This document shows, in pieces, positions 11,860 to 26,489 of a DNA stretch of 64,000 bases. The notes beneath the pieces were generated by a model, which made no database searches, had not been told where the DNA came from, and saw only the letters and a program-made list of their open reading frames with translations. The position numbers and the translations under genes were made by a program. This DNA comes from Mytilus californianus. Taxonomy: Eukaryota > Mollusca > Bivalvia > Mytilida > Mytilidae. The DNA is taken from assembly GCF_021869535.1 (NCBI RefSeq), contig NW_026262690.1, positions 89,077,995-89,141,994 on the forward strand, given 5' to 3'. Positions within the stretch are counted from its first letter, which is position 1, and each line of letters starts with the position of its first letter.

Positions 11860-14800
11860 TTTTATCATTAGTAGTTTTATATGTAAAAAGTCCACTGAAA
11901 AGTTGATTCATACGTACTCGAACATCAATGTACAAAGATGTATTTCAACGAGTAAATTTTCGTTAAATTTTAAGAACATTTATTTATTTATCGTAGAAAC
12001 GCTTCCTTGTTACAACAGATTCACATTTTTCATTTATAAACTATGATAGATATGTTTTCTATATATATTGTAATATTAGTTTTTTTTTCTTTATGTCTTT
12101 CCTTTCGCTACATTTTTTAGTATTTACTGTTTAATTAAATATATTTTTTATGATTTAAATATTTGAAATTATGTTTTTTTTATTTATTATTATGAACATC
12201 AATAGTTATAATTAACAATATTAATTATTATGTTAAAACAAAAATACATAGACGAATAAATTATAAGATAAATACAAACATTATTTCTTTTCCTCGACAG
12301 TGGGACATGAGAAATGATTCTCTTCTTATTAACATAAGACAAGTTGGCAACTAAAGAAATCTGAACGACTGCTTCGTCATATTGACAGTTATAAAACCAA
12401 TTATTTTATTGCACATCTCAAACAAAGTTTGAAGTATTATCGCGTAGCTTACCTTCGGTAAAAATAAACTAAATTGCCGGCAATATATTTTATTACATTT
12501 TGTTCCTATTCTTTTTGGTTATTGACAAAAATGCAATGATCATCTGGAATAAATAAGTTGTACACGACTGGCCCTTTATTAATGTAATAAATGAAATAGA
12601 TTTCTTCTACTAACAATAAATCAAATCTTAGATCAAAAGACTGTACGAGAGCTGAAGATAATCTCCACTCACGACAGCTAAATAACGAACTGTGCTTACT
12701 GAAACAAGTGCTTTTTCAATCCATACATTTTTCCAAACTTGACAAGGAGCCGTTTGATGTAGTTACAGGATATGATTTACTGTTGTGATAATAAAGAACA
12801 TTTTAATTTCTTATCTAAAGCATTGAGATTTCGTTTGCACGATTTAAAATCTCTGGAACTACTTTGCGCCCTATGATTTGATATTTCTGTGTATCAAATT
12901 ACCAATTAATAGAGTATTTATTAAAAAAATTGTTGTCTGCAAATATTTTTTTTAGATTTCCCGAAGCATGCGTTTTCAGGAAAATATAAGAAAATATTTT
13001 GTCTAGCAAAAAATACAAAAAAGTATATATTCAAAACTATAAAATTATGTAAAATAAATGATGGATTTTAGTGCATTCAATACTTTTAATTGCATTTTTT
13101 TTTATCATTTTTAAAACGGTGTCAACATAACAACATGCATAAAGAATACAATAAAAATTATTTATTTTCTAAACTCGAAACATTGTATTTATATTTTCAA
13201 TTAAATATTCCCTATATTTTTCGGATTGTCGCATGTGTTCTTGTATAATAACATACCCGCGAGTTAATTATTTTGTTAAGCAAAATTGAGTTATATCATT
13301 TGTTTAACACACATACACACGCAGATATAAAAAAAAATCCGACAATAATAGTATAAGCTATACATAAAATTATTCAAATTTTTCGCAATATGTATTAAAG
13401 CATGTAACAAAAACACGTGGCAACCCATACAGAGTTAATTCCCTTATTCATTTTATTCTAAAGTTCATTCCAAATATGATTAGAGCGGAGAATTTTATTT
13501 TACGATGGGACACTTCCCTGGCGAGATTTGAATTTCGGTTTTCTATCTCATATTACGCATCAATCATGCGCAGGAATAATTACTAATTTGATGTGGTAAT
13601 AACATGAGAGAAGAAATTGACAAGATGGAGAAGGTACAGAACCTGATCGCTGTTTCTAAGAAAGTCATTTCCCTTTGCGACTATTTTCTATGTGACCAAA
13701 TGCCAAATCAATTTTACAGTTTTTTTTTATTCGTAATTATCCAAATTCTATTCTCGTCGAGGAAACTTTTCCTATTGAACTATTAAATATTACAACAAAC
13801 AAGCATTCTGAAATTTTTATCAAAACTGAAACCCCTAAAAAATACAGTTTTTATTCTTGGCAAAAAGATTTCACCACTTCACAGAAAACAAAATAACTTT
13901 GGGTCCAAAGTGTATTTGCTTCTTATCTTAATTAGTCTACCGATTTACACAATCAAACAAACGTAGATATGAAGCATTTAGAATGAGATATCAGTCGGAC
14001 TAGTTTCATTTGTTGCACAGTTTTTTTGATAAAAAAGCTTATTATCAGCCAGTTTTGTTTGTCTAAGGTATGAATACTCTAAAAAGCCATTTTACTCCCC
14101 CCCCCCCTCCCCAAAAAAAACCCCCAAAAAATAACTAAACAAACTAAAAACTAAAACCTGCTAAATACCCAGTTCATAACTCTAGAATATAAAAGATGGT
14201 GTTGTATGTTACTTGTTAAATCAAAATCCATAAAAAAATAGATGTAATTGCTTTATTTATGAAAGTTGTATCAACCGCTTACATTAATATTTGGAAAGAA
14301 AAACACAAACGGAAAAGTAAACAAACGATACTGTTAAGTTATACAGTATTAAAGATCGTAGAGCTTTTACACGACAGGAATAATTAATTTTGAGTGGACT
14401 ATAGATACCTAAATCATTAACAAACGATACACTGACAATGCATTTTCAATGCCTTTATATTACGGACAGTTTTATAGTGCAAAAATTTTTTTTGCTATAG
14501 TTTTTGGCAAATGAAAAAAATATTTCTCCATATATTGACGCAAAACTATAATTCAGAAGACGACAGAAAAATTGCAGTTCCAACGCTTTCCAATATGAAC
14601 ACTTAATATTATATATACTTATACAGAAAAATATGTTTTCCAAGCTCCAAAAACATATTTTTGAATAAAACTTAATTCAGAGGAGACTTTAAATATGCTT
14701 TAAAATTTTGCAGTTGAAATATCATGAAAAGTTGCATTGCTTTGAAAACCGTTGGGAAATGAAAAAAAAAAATAATGCTTAGGTTTTCAAATTTATCTAC

Positions 14801-15235
14801 AAAACGTCTTCACACCTGAAAGGAAAAAATACATTAGATTCTTTCGACTGCATATACACTTGAATGATGTGTTGACATTTTCCAATAACTGTCAACGGTC
14901 CATAACATTTAAAATCTTAAATGCAGACAAATATTGAAGAAAAACTGTTTATATTGGTTCTGAGGAGCACGTTGCTTTTTGCATGGCTATAAACTCAAAT
15001 ATATATAATAAATTGTTAACTTAAGGCTTTTATGTACTCTGAGATGTTTTTTTCTAGATTATAAAACAATCCAGTGGCAAAGAAATAACACAACCTCAAA
15101 GTATTAAAACATTAGATCGAGTTATACAATATTACAACATTTTATGAATACGATTATATTCTTACAAACTTCTCTAAACCAGGGCATTTTAAAAAGACAC
15201 CCACTTGCATAACACAATCAGACAGTTTGGAAACA
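11860..15235. other. No recognisable gene; low-complexity patches
   Basis: Very AT-rich sequence. A mixed C/A run lies at about 14096-14128. Isolated 60-65 codon frames (11744-12046, 13604-13786, 14455-14643) have no motif or repeated codon pattern and are treated as chance. Confidence 0.45.
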
Positions 15236-15281
15236 CTCATGTGGAGGCCCGTAACACAAAAGGACGTTAAGCGACCAACTA

Positions 15282-15287
15282 TCAATT

Positions 15288-15341
<54 letters not shown>

Positions 15342-15352
15342 CAATCAATCAT
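15282..15352. repeat. (AATC)n microsatellite
   Basis: About 15 near-perfect ATCA repeats with a single phase slip (CATCATC) near the right end. It is preceded by AGGACGTTAAGCGACCAACT, which from memory precedes such runs at many mussel loci. Confidence 0.95.
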
Positions 15353-15689
15353 AATATAAAAAAGCGAGTGAAGATCAATAAAGAATGAAACTTATATCGT
15401 GTTTACAAATATTTCATGACATTCATACAATTGGACCCGCCTCATACTACATCCCTTCACAATGGACTAAACCAAACAATGGCCTGTCATATAGGCCCTC
15501 GATTTTCTAAAACTTTTCTCGATTCTAACATATATTTTAACACTTTCGGGTCACAATAAGAGGTTACATATCTTTATTTCATAGATTAACTTTATGTCCT
15601 TTATGAAGTTTATCAGCTTTTCAACGTTTGTATTAGGTTTTGGGTTTTCAAGACTTTACTGGAGAGACATTGATTGACTCTCGAATTGC

Positions 15690-15885
15690 GAATCTGAAGC
15701 AGAATATTAACCACCATTTTCTACATAAGTTAATGCTTATAACAATTCAGGAATATGACAGTTGTTTTCAATTCGTTTTTATGTGTTTGAGCTTTTGATT
15801 TTGCCATTTTATAAAGGACTTTCCGTTTTGAATTTCCCTTGGAATTCAGTATATTTTGTTATTTTACTTTTTGGTACCGTTACTT
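15690..15885 (+). mobile_element. 3'-end fragment of the 33-kb retroelement family
   Basis: Contains ATTTTCTACATAAG, CAGGAATATGACAGTTGTTT, GTGTTTGAGCTTTTGATTTT, GGACTTTCCGTTTTGAATTT, an AATTCAGTAT block and the terminal TTGTTATTTTACTTTTT. The same order ends the copies at 35520, 45385 and 52915. Only the last 190 bp are present, so it is a strongly 5'-truncated copy. Confidence 0.85.
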
Positions 15886-15915
15886 TTTCCTCAGTCAATA
15901 TAATCTGAACAGGTA

Positions 15916-16055
15916 TAAAAATAAGAAGATGTGGTATAATTGCCAACGTGACAACTCTCCACAAGAGACCAAATGACACAGATTTAACAACTATAGGTCA
16001 CCGTACGGCCTTCAACAATGAGCAAAACCCATACCGCATAGTTAGGTATGTATAT
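15916..16055 (+). repeat. Dispersed repeat family A, 5' fragment
   Basis: Starts AAGAAGATGTGGTATAATTG and includes GACAACTCTCCACAAGAGACC, GGTCACCGTACGGCCTTCAA and CATACCGCATAG, the opening 140 bp of the family A consensus seen in this window. Confidence 0.88.
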
Positions 16056-17870
16056 AATGTATTAACCCTAGTGAAAAGTCCATAATTGATAAATATGTAA
16101 CAACAGGTCTACGATCCTTCTTTGATACGACACATTATTAATTATTATTATTTTGTATGTACGTGTGTATTTTGTTGTCCATTATACCGCTATTTTTTTT
16201 TTATTTAAGCTCTTTTCCTGCATGGACTTGCTAGGGTGAGACTATCTTTATTTTGTACATATTCTTAATATTAATAATCTGATCAACATTACTGGGAAAA
16301 AATAGGTCAGCGACCTAGGTTTCGCGCAAATTGAGTTAAATAAAAACAGAAAATGAAAAATAGTCGAATCCAGAGAGTATCTGGAATAAAATTTATTGGT
16401 AAATATTGAAAATGTTCAAGTAAAATACGGTGTCTCCATGCAAACTCGATTGACATTTTCTGAACATACCAAAAGAATATTTGTTTTAACTTTTTTTTAT
16501 AATAAATTACTGGAAACTATGTATTGATTTTCAAATATACAGCTTTTGTAGTAGTTTATGTGAAAACAAAACCCTTTAATTAATTTTTCTCCAGGGCTAT
16601 TATTTATTCACGTAAAACTAAGGATAACAATTTAAAAAAATCTTCCTGGTCCCAATCTACATACTTAAATAATCAAACTGCAGTTATCACAATATAAACG
16701 ATCAATAAATCTAAAATTGCTTATTTTTCAGTTTTTGCTTGGATCGCAGTTTTTCTTATTGTTTTAAAGATAACACCCAAACGCTTCAAGTTTATAAATC
16801 AATAATGAAGAGGATAATCCGAAAAAGAGTCGTCTGATAACTTTGATAAATTTTGTTTTTCAGTTAATCTGGCATTCTGATTATTTTGTCCTGTCAGCTT
16901 TTCAATCAATATTACATAACACAGATAACAGAAATAACAAAACTATTGGACAGTACAACACAGCACTACCAACACATAATAATTCCAAAAAAAACAAAAC
17001 AAAAACGAATAACTTTATCACTTGGTGCAGATACTATGACTTGGGGCAAACATTTGCATATTACCCCTATGTCCTATTTTAGTCATAGTTGGTCGATAGC
17101 TCGGAATCAATTCACAAATTAAACTTCGCAAAAGCTGATTTTGGGTTAATTTGATTTAGTAGTTCTGAGGTGAAGATTTATGAAAAAATGCCAACAATGG
17201 GTAAAAATAGTTCCATAAGGACGATATTGCCTTTTTTAAAATGTTGTCTTGCGGATAATTTTTGCCATTTCCAGTTTCTGTCCATCAATAATAGTTTTTT
17301 TTTTTTAGATACTAGGAAGAAACGATTAGTTTTAGTTCAATAGTTTCAGTGGACATATGGATTCAAGCCACGAAGTGAGATAAAAACCTTATCCGTATTT
17401 ATTGCCACAAGACTTGATATCTTTACAAAATGACCGTTGTACATCGAGTCATATTTACCAAGATTATATCTGGAGACAAAAAGCAACGTTGTTACTTTAG
17501 AATGAATGTTTATCTTTGTAGATCTATTGGGATGTGAAACTGGTTATTGTGCGCAAGATCCACGCTCTTACAACCTTATAGAATTACAAATAAACAAGAC
17601 TTATTGCTAGTAATGTGATAGAATGGTAACACAAACGTCACCCAAATTGTAGTGGCTGCTTATTTGAATAAAACTGAATTGAAATAAAACAGGTCACAGT
17701 CCTGATAACATGTAAATAAATCGACATTTTTTTTATATCGCCTGTGTTTTGTTTTAGTTTTAAAAATCAAAATGAAATAAAACCCTATGGAGTCCCTCAA
17801 AAGAGCAAGCTAGTTATACTTGGTTTGTGCAGATAATAATTAGACTAAAGATGAATATGGTTCTAATATA
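16056..17870. other. No recognisable feature
   Basis: AT-rich sequence. Two overlapping plus-strand frames of 78-79 codons (16843-17122) are unsupported by motif or context. Confidence 0.45.
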
Positions 17871-17874
17871 ACAT

Positions 17875-19040
17875 AGATATAAGAAAATGTGGTATGAGTG
17901 CCAATGAGACAACTCTCCATCCAAGTCACAATTTGTAAAAGTAAACCGTTATAGGTCAAAGTACGGCCTTCAACACGGAGCCTTGGCTCACACCGAACAG
18001 CAAACTATAAAGGGCCCCAAAAATGATTAGTGTAAAAACATTCAAACAGGAAAACCAACGGTCTAATCTATATATAAAAAATGAGAAACGAGAAACACTT
18101 GTGAACCACATCAACAAATGACAACCACTGAACACCAGGTTCCTGACTTAGGACAGGTACAAACAAATGCAGCGGGTTTAAACGTCTTAATATGCGCCAA
18201 CCTTCACCCTACCTGAAACAATAGTGTAACATCATAACATAGAAAGACACACTATAAAATATCAATTGAAATGGCTCAACTCAATCAAAAGACATATTAA
18301 CAAAAACAAGTGAACATACACTGAACAAATAAATTTGATCTATAACACAATGTAAATACAAAATTAATAAAACAAGGGGGTTAGATGTAAAACAATATCA
18401 GAAAGACAACCATAACCTTGGACAAAATGCCGCCAAATAAAATAACGTACACAGGTAAATAAAAATAATTTCGTTGTAAGGTATACATGGAGTACGGAAA
18501 TAATTTTTACAAAATATAAATAATTTTGTTGTCCCTAGTACGAGAACAAAAGTGAAAATTTATCGTCATACTAAACACTTATCAAAGGTGGTATATATTA
18601 AAAAATAGTGAGACTAGATATAACACTGAATAAGTAAACATCAAATAACAAAAATACATTACAAATTGTATCAACAGGTCAAATTAAAACGAAAGTACGA
18701 TTTGAGAGTACTCACAGTTGCTGAAAGCTAGTTAAAAGCCAAAAACAATTAATAATAAAAAATCATGCATCAGAGACTAAAATCAACTAAAACACATCCC
18801 AGGGATTTAGTGTTTTAACGTCATGGACAGTCAAAGAAGACATGACTTGTGCGATGCCAAAATAAAAGTCTCGACAGGTAGTAGGATAGTTAAGAGCAAA
18901 CCATGTTAATAAATATGTATAATGTAATATGTAGATAGAGTAATCTCTATATAGAAAATGAACGTGTATGTGTATTCATACATCCCAAAAAACCGTTTGA
19001 AAAGAATACAAATTTAGTTATGTTTTAATTTGCTGTCTGT
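17875..19040 (+). repeat. Dispersed repeat family A, near full-length copy
   Basis: A 1.1-kb copy beginning AAGAAAATGTGGTATGAGTG. It shares ordered blocks with the copy at 37227-38345: the CTCTCCA block, GTACGGCCTTCAAC, ATAAAGGGCCCC, GACAACCACTGAACACCAGG, GGGTTTAAACG, CAATAGTGTAAC, an ACTCACAGTTGCTGA block, AATCATGCATCA and a TTAGTTATGTTTTAA end. It is about 75-80 percent similar by eye and has no long frame. It differs from the 32-kb copy in several indels, which suggests two subfamilies. Confidence 0.85.
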
Positions 19041-21035
19041 ATATATAACATTAATTTTATGTCACTTACAGTTTTGGAGATATTTAAAAACAACAGTACA
19101 TTACCCTAGCATTCCTTAATCTCTATTTTAAAAAAACACTATAAAAACAGTTTATTGCGTCACGAAAAATGAGCATGTGCCCAAGAATAATGCAAAAATC
19201 CGTCATGCGGAATTAAGCATTTACCAAATGAAAATTAAAACTTAAAGTTGAATTTAGTTTTTTCAAGGATGTCTTTTTCTCCCGCTAATGTAATATATCT
19301 GAAATTCGCATGGACACTGAAAAACGGACACCCTTTTAAGAAGAGCTCTAATCTGAGATACTAAAAAACCAATAAAAATATCATACCAACAAAATAATAA
19401 TAAAAAATGTTCAACACATAAATTGCCTTCGAAACTGTTACTTGAAAACCTATACTTTATCATAGACATTCATAGATTAATTTATACTTAATACAACTTG
19501 AAAGTAAGAAGACTAGGAGAACTTGGGGAACGTCTTATAAATATAATCGATGTTTTCTTTAACAAAATTATACCATCAAGAGAGAATGCAAACTGATTAA
19601 GGTTTGGTAAACTCTCCATCAAAATTGAAATAAACTGGTTACGTGTTGTCGGGTACAGTCGCAGATCAGTGACACGGACTCCCAAGGGGAAGGTAAAGAC
19701 ACAGAAGATCACATCTCTTTATATTCTACAAGACAAATTCAATTGACGTTGATGGATGAACTAGCAAAAAAGTAGTAATTTTCAAACATACAAAGGAAAT
19801 ATCAAATTTCTTTGATTAAATTTCTTTATCCCTATGACAATAGTCAAAGACGAAACATCACATTTGACACGAAAATATTTTAACGTTGTAAAATTAAGAT
19901 CTTATATACCTAAACGATTCATAATTTACTATTTTTGTCCTTATACATAATATATTTGCTACTGGACAATAAGCAAACAACAATCATTTTCTCTATACGA
20001 ATAAAAATAAATGAAGTATATTGCCAACTCATAGCAAATTTGAGTATGGTCTTATCGTTTTACAGGTAGTTCTATGAATAAAACCTCGAAAGCTTTTCTG
20101 ATATTCAACGTTTATATTCTCTTTTGTATTGATTGATGAAACTGCTACCAAACTAAAAACCAAATGTTAACAATTTCAAAAGAAACAACGAATTGCAATA
20201 AAACTAGATTGTTTTATGTCACTCTCTCTCTGTCTGTCTCTGCACGCTGAAGACGACAAGCACCATTTAATTCAGGGACCAGTAGCTGACCTGTCACATG
20301 GCAACATTTAAATAAAAGATGTTGGGTATACAAACAAATTAGATGTAGCAAAACAACGACGTAATAAAACACAAAGACATGCAGGAGTCAACTTGCCTTC
20401 TTTAAATAATTTTCTACTAAATATGCCAAGCTCCAAATAAGAAAAGTTGTGAAAAAACTTTTAAAAGATTTGCCATTATCACCAAATTCCATTGAAAAAG
20501 ACCACAAATGAAAAAAAGGACTTCCCCCATCCTGCAAGAAACACCATGCTTAAGGGTCTGTTCGAATCTGCGGGATGTCTATCGGTATAAGTAACCAGAC
20601 ACGAGGAACTCGCAAAAGCGCATTCATCATTACATCAACAACAACAAAAAACCCACAAACCACAAACACAACCAAAACAAGCAACATGTTCTAGTAATGT
20701 ATGACAACCCTTGGTGAGTTTCTGAAATAGAACAGGCACAGGAATATGTTTAAGGAGATTAAAAGCTCTATTGCTGATGCCTTTTTCATTGGTGGTAATT
20801 TTGGAAGAACATTTACGTATATACCCGGTCAACCAAATCCTTCAAACGAATTGGATAGCTTTGAATTTTTCCTGGTCCTAAACATGCAATACAAATGTAA
20901 ATGAGAGTTTGCAACGTCAGTGTGAAGTCATCAAATCTATCAGTAAAGATTTAAGTATTTGTTTAAATTCCATGCAAGATAAGTATACCGGTAAGTATAT
21001 ATTTAGATGAGAGAAACTCACAAAAGTGCATTAGT
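19041..21035. other. No recognisable feature
   Basis: AT-rich sequence with a short CT-rich run near 20221-20243. Three minus-strand frames of 65-74 codons have no recognisable content. Confidence 0.45.
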
Positions 21036-21039
21036 CATT

Positions 21040-21450
21040 AAATGACTAATTGGTTAACGTCCAATAACATATACTAGTAGTCCATGTATATTCAGGACGA
21101 AAACAATAAACAATAAATCCAATAGGTATAGCTCTGGAAAATGGGTCGACTAGGATAAAGGGTGGATATATGACTTGTCACTTGCAAAGAGAGTATGCTG
21201 GATTGGACCAATAGTTTATTTCGCAACAGGCCACCTACAGTCCTATCAGAAGAGTTGTTGCACGAGTTCTTTAACGTGCAAATAGCGCGACACTCTCCCT
21301 AGGTTGGCATCGAAATTAAATTTTCCATCTCGACCGGACATGACTCTGCGTTTATACATCCCACACAGCTAAACGAACGCCCCCATTTAGCAGGAATTTA
21401 CTGGCGGATGGGAGTCCAGGTGATCATATTTCAATACCTCTGTCAACCGT
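21040..21450 (+). repeat. Dispersed repeat family B, copy 2
   Basis: Block order as in copy 1: a CCATGTATATTCAGGACGA start, GTCGACTAGGATAAAGG, GCAACAGGCCACCTACAG, AGAGTTGTTGCA, a CGACACTCTCC block, GACCGGACATGACTCTGCG, TTTATACATCCCACACAG, CGAACGCCCCCATTTAGCAG and GATCATATTTCAATA. It is the most complete copy in the window. Confidence 0.8.
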
Positions 21451-24400
21451 TGGGCTTCATACCAAATGAGTTTACTACATATGTTTCTAAGACACTTGCC
21501 AATTATAATACCAAACTATAGTAGAAACCTAAAAATCAGACGATCGAAAGACGTGAAAATGCAACCACCAATACGCTAAATACCAAATCTAAAATTTGAT
21601 ATTCAGCTTTATTTGAAGTGATATATTATACATTCAAGTAATTTGGTTGTAGAGGTTGTGAAGATGTTTTGAAATTCTTAACATATTGTTGTTTTGTTTT
21701 TGTTTTTTAGAAGGACTTAAGCTGTGGTTTTCTTTTTTAATTACTCTTCCGTTGAGAACGTAATGATACTTTGCTCATTGAAATATGATTGTAGCATTAT
21801 ATCATTTTTTTAGCAAATTAAAACAAAAATCATTGTGATAATCACGGAACCAGAGAGAAACTGTTCCGGCAAAAACGAGCGAGGTTATTTTTAAATCCGT
21901 TATATTTTTATTTCATTGGAAACATGGAGTTTTTACCTGGCTTCTTTTTCCGTAAAAATCCAATTAAGAGAAATCTTGTTTGTGTGATTTATCTATTAAC
22001 AAAACATTTTCTCGCCTTTTCCGTGAAAATAATTGTGGTACATAATTATTATATGAAAACGATACCCAATTTAATGCACCTTAGCTAGATTAAACCTGAA
22101 ATAGAATGAAACCTGCATTACAAAAAGCGATTCTAAACACAGGGAACATGAATGGCTTTGTAATAGGACTAAAATCCTAAATAAAGAAAACAAGTACTTT
22201 AGGAATAAGTAACATGGCTCGACTATCTAGCTGATTGGCCACCTTGGGAATTTTCACAAAGATCAATACACCCCTTTATTATGTTCTTGCAAAATAAATT
22301 GTATCTGTAATTTGGGAAAATAACTGGTTGTCAATCACCCTCAAATGAAACGGTGGGTAAAGGATATCTGGTTTCGTCAGGGGTTCGTATCTGACTCACT
22401 ATTTCTTGTCCCAAGCGTTGGATGGGTAGTCCCTTGCAAGACATTCATCATATTTTCTTATTCCGTTTAAGATTGTAAATCAAGACAAAAAGATTCTCAA
22501 TTGAATTCTTATTGTCAAGCTATGATATAAGAGACATTAAACAATTTTAAGTAAAAGCGTAGAGTAATAAGACAGAAAAAACGCTTTGTCCAAGTTACAA
22601 TCCAATTTTGCATTAACACAAGAACATTTTATTACATTGAATTAAAATAACATTTGTAAAGTATGAACAAAACATTCTTTAAGGCCATAATAATTGAGAA
22701 AATGGTTACTTTTATAAACTGCTTATATACTAGTTTTTTTTTGTTTCATGTACACCTGTTTTTATTTTGAATAAGGTTAGTATAAAATATTCGTTTTAAT
22801 TTTTTACAATCCATTATATAACGTTCAGATTAAGCTAAAAAAGCTAAAATAATTATCTCTTGAATTTGTACAGGACAGGCACAATTTTGATTGTCATTCT
22901 ACTCTCTAATAAGCATTTTGCTATTTTATTTGTTATGGATGAAATTAAGAATACAAGGTGAAAAACTATTTATAAGAATTGTTTTATTACAAATAGAAAT
23001 TCTTTTTGTAAACCGATTCAATATCTGCATTCAACTTTTCTATTAGCAATGTATATATGAGTTCATATAAAAAAATAAATATGACAAATAATCCATGATA
23101 GTATTGAATAATTGTTCATGCTGACGCGTGCTTTAAAATGACGGCCATATTTTACACAAAATGAAAGTTTGTGACAATACCATGTGGTGTATATTTTAGC
23201 AGAGACATATAATACAATGTATTATGTATTATATGTCTCTGATTTTAGCCAATCAGAAAACATAGACTATACTTAAATGCATGCTGACCTACTGTAAATG
23301 TGCATTTTCAGTGCAAAATTCTTCTACTGTTTTGTCGCAAAATTGTTAGGATCAATTCTGTTTTATATACACAAGTATATTTTTAACCACCAGTTCCCTT
23401 TTTTAGATAATTCAGTCGCCAAAATGCATGGGATGAATAGTCGATGTTCACTTTAAATAATGATCTATACTTGGCAATGTTTTTATAAGGGAGTCGTAAG
23501 TTAAAATGCAACTGCACCATCCGCCAAATCCTTACAAGATTAGCTTCATTTTTTCTTCAAAACGAAATTTCATTCTAATGCATGACATATTTGAAAAAGA
23601 AAATAAATTATATGGAAGTCTGTCCAATTTATTGTCGACTTGTCTAATGATGTAAGGATAAAAGCTCTACATCTGGCATGGGCAGTCGTGGCCTCTATAT
23701 TATGACTGTTTAGTTACTGTCTCTTTGACGTACACCCACCATACTGGATATCCTTCACTACCCGGTATAAATAAAGCCAGTACATGAGTAGAGGATATAA
23801 TGTTTGTTGCGGAATGAAATCCGATGTGATTAAGAAACATTGAAAGAAAATGCATGCTTATTTATTTTGCCCTCTCTCTCCGTATGTATAAACTGCCCCT
23901 GATTATAATCTAATTTCTGAATGTGATATTCCATACATAAATTTCGACCGAGAGAGAGAACATTTTTCATATTCAGAAATACTAGTATAAATTGAAAATA
24001 ATCGAACCGTTTACCGCGCGCCTGCAAGTGTACTATCAAAAGCTTATTTCAAAAAGATATTTGAGTTTATTTGAAAGTTAAAATATGTATGTTATAATTT
24101 CTACGTTTTTAGTATTTTTGAATTATTTATTTGACATGTTTTTTGTTTACTTGACCTTTTTATCTTATTTAAAAAGTTAGTAAATATCAACTATTCGTCA
24201 ACTTTTTGATTATTAACCATGCCGATGGCATTGGCGACCATAGTCTATTTCAATGAAAATAAACATAATCCAAATGTAACTATGCCAGTGTTGTTTCTAA
24301 TTAATTTTACCAACTTTATATATATACGAATGTCAGTGTGTGTATTTTACACAAATAAATAATTTCGTGAAAACTCGATTATACCTTTTAATATTAATGC

Positions 24401-26485
24401 GTTGTTGGAGCAATATAATCAAAATGAATTGTCGATAAGTTTCATGTATATGTTTGTGCGTGTGTGAGAGTGTCTGTCTGTCTGTATATTTATATTGTGA
24501 ATGAAAGGAGATGGAACAGCAAAACAATGAGGTCTTTTTTTTAAAACAAAGATAGTCTATTACAAAAACTGAAGGATAATTGTACTGATATATGCTATTT
24601 GAATAAAGGTGTTTTGGTATACATATATAAATCTTTTATACCTGCAAAACAGGATATTAATTTTTTTCAGCCACAGAAAATCTCATTAAATTCCCGTAAA
24701 AATCGAAGAAAGAATCGATACACACATTTCGAAAAACATGACGATGCAAGAAAAGTATAGTACTTGGGAACAGGCATTTGGATGTTGAATAAATGTAACA
24801 GTCGGTCATAGGAACCAAATTGATATTTTTTTTTTAGAAATTTTCGATAAGCAAGCTAAGTTTTGAAATGTGGTCTAATGTCATTTTAATTTAGAACTGT
24901 CAACGTTTTCACCTGAATAAAAGCACATATAGCTTAGTATGAATAAAGGGATCGTTATTTTTCCATGACTGTTGTGTGATAAAGTTTAACCAATCAAGAT
25001 GGAAATGGGAGTGAACTCTCTTTGATGAGGTTTCAGTTATTGTACAATATTCGAAGTGTGGTGTTATAATTCACAACTTGAATATCAGGAAAAACTTTGT
25101 ACCTGTATGCCCGTGATTAAAAAAAATCTTTCTCTATTCTTAGAATATATGTTTAACAACTAACAAATGAATTGTTTTCCCCGCAAAAAAACTGTTTTAA
25201 TATACTCATATGCAAGGATGCTATGATACCATATCAATCTCTCGTGTCCAAGAGATAAAAAAAATATTGCTATGATTAATGATTAACCTTTGTCTGAATC
25301 GGTTTATGTATTTGAACACAGTTAAATAATATAAAACAATAACAAACAAAAAGCTAATGCTGTTTTGTTTGTTTGGTGAATTTTGTTGTTGCTAAAAGCA
25401 AACTCATATCTGTCCTCAACATGGACGAAACGCGCTTTTCTCAAATGAAAAAGGTAAGGTTATAAATGAGAAAATGTTCCCGTATGAAATTATTTCGCGA
25501 CAATGCATACATGAAAAAAAAGAACCAAGCTTTCAAAGGATTTATCTCAAAAACACAAACCAAACATGTATTCTGGAGTGATTCTTGAATTTACTTTACT
25601 TTTTATTTGATTTTACTCTCACGTGTAAATGTGTAAGGAAATGGAATTTTGAAATAGAAAAGTATGTAAACTTGTCGGTTTGTTAACACAAGTAATACCT
25701 GCATATGTCGTTAAATCTTATTTTGTCCGATTACGACAATCGCCAGCTGTTCCGTACCTGGCTCTCAATTAGGACTTGGTAAATAGAATATCCCCGGATT
25801 GTTTTACTTCCTGAGTTAATGGCTAGGAAACCTCTCAAGGCGTCTTTATACACATTAAAGGAAGCATCCAAGTCAGATATTTAATCTTTCTGGCGGAAAA
25901 GCAGTGACAAACTCGTAAAACTTCACTCCATTTCTGCCAGAACTACAGTACGTGGTTAATAGTTGTAAGGACAGGTTGATCGATGACCTCATTTGCTAAA
26001 ATAACGAATTTCTAAAATACATGAAAATTCTTACCACCAAGACATTGGAAAGAGAATAGAAACGTTTAAAACAGGAGTGCTTTAATTTCCGTTTTGTTGT
26101 GTTTTATAACCCGGTTTAAAATTTTCAAAAAATAATACCCTCACAAAATTACAGTCAGTAATGCAATACATTCACATTGACATATTCAAACATTAAAAAT
26201 ATAAAAACACGAAAATGTTGAATGCATTTTAAAAGATCAGACAAGACGTTTTAGATAATGAATGAATGATGAAAAACACTTTGAAGCAATAATTCAATTT
26301 TAACAAGGTATGCATTAATAAATGAATTATTCCTGTTAAGATATACAGTTACAATGTATCGTATTTTGGCATTAATTTCACACATTCTTTACAAACATTT
26401 ACCGAGTGATTTTTTGTAGGATTCTGGGGCTTTACAGTTAAAGATTGGCAATTTTTTTGGATGTTCAGTTATATTTATGGTATCC
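21451..26485. other. No recognisable gene
   Basis: Five kilobases of AT-rich sequence. The only structure I can support is the small foldback at 23200-23241. The GTCT/GTGT microsatellite near 24470-24484 and scattered 60-70 codon frames are not informative. Confidence 0.45.
23200..23241. mobile_element. Tiny foldback with hAT-like duplication
   Basis: CAGAGACATATAATAC (23200-23215) is exactly complementary to GTATTATATGTCTCTG (23226-23241), leaving a 10-nt loop. ATTTTAG is repeated directly on each side (23193-23199 and 23242-23248). If the C at 23200 is counted with the flank, the duplication is 8 bp. A CAGAG terminus with a 7-8 bp duplication fits a hAT-type solo foldback, but at 42 bp it may equally be an excision remnant. 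Confidence 0.6.
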
Positions 26486-26489
26486 TGCC

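Noticed and set aside
15282..15352. Regular direct repeats considered as a CRISPR-like array
   Set aside because: It is a plain 4-bp microsatellite without spacers, in eukaryotic DNA. The 37-bp array at 4.2 kb was rejected as CRISPR for the same reason: the units are contiguous variants, not repeats with unique spacers.
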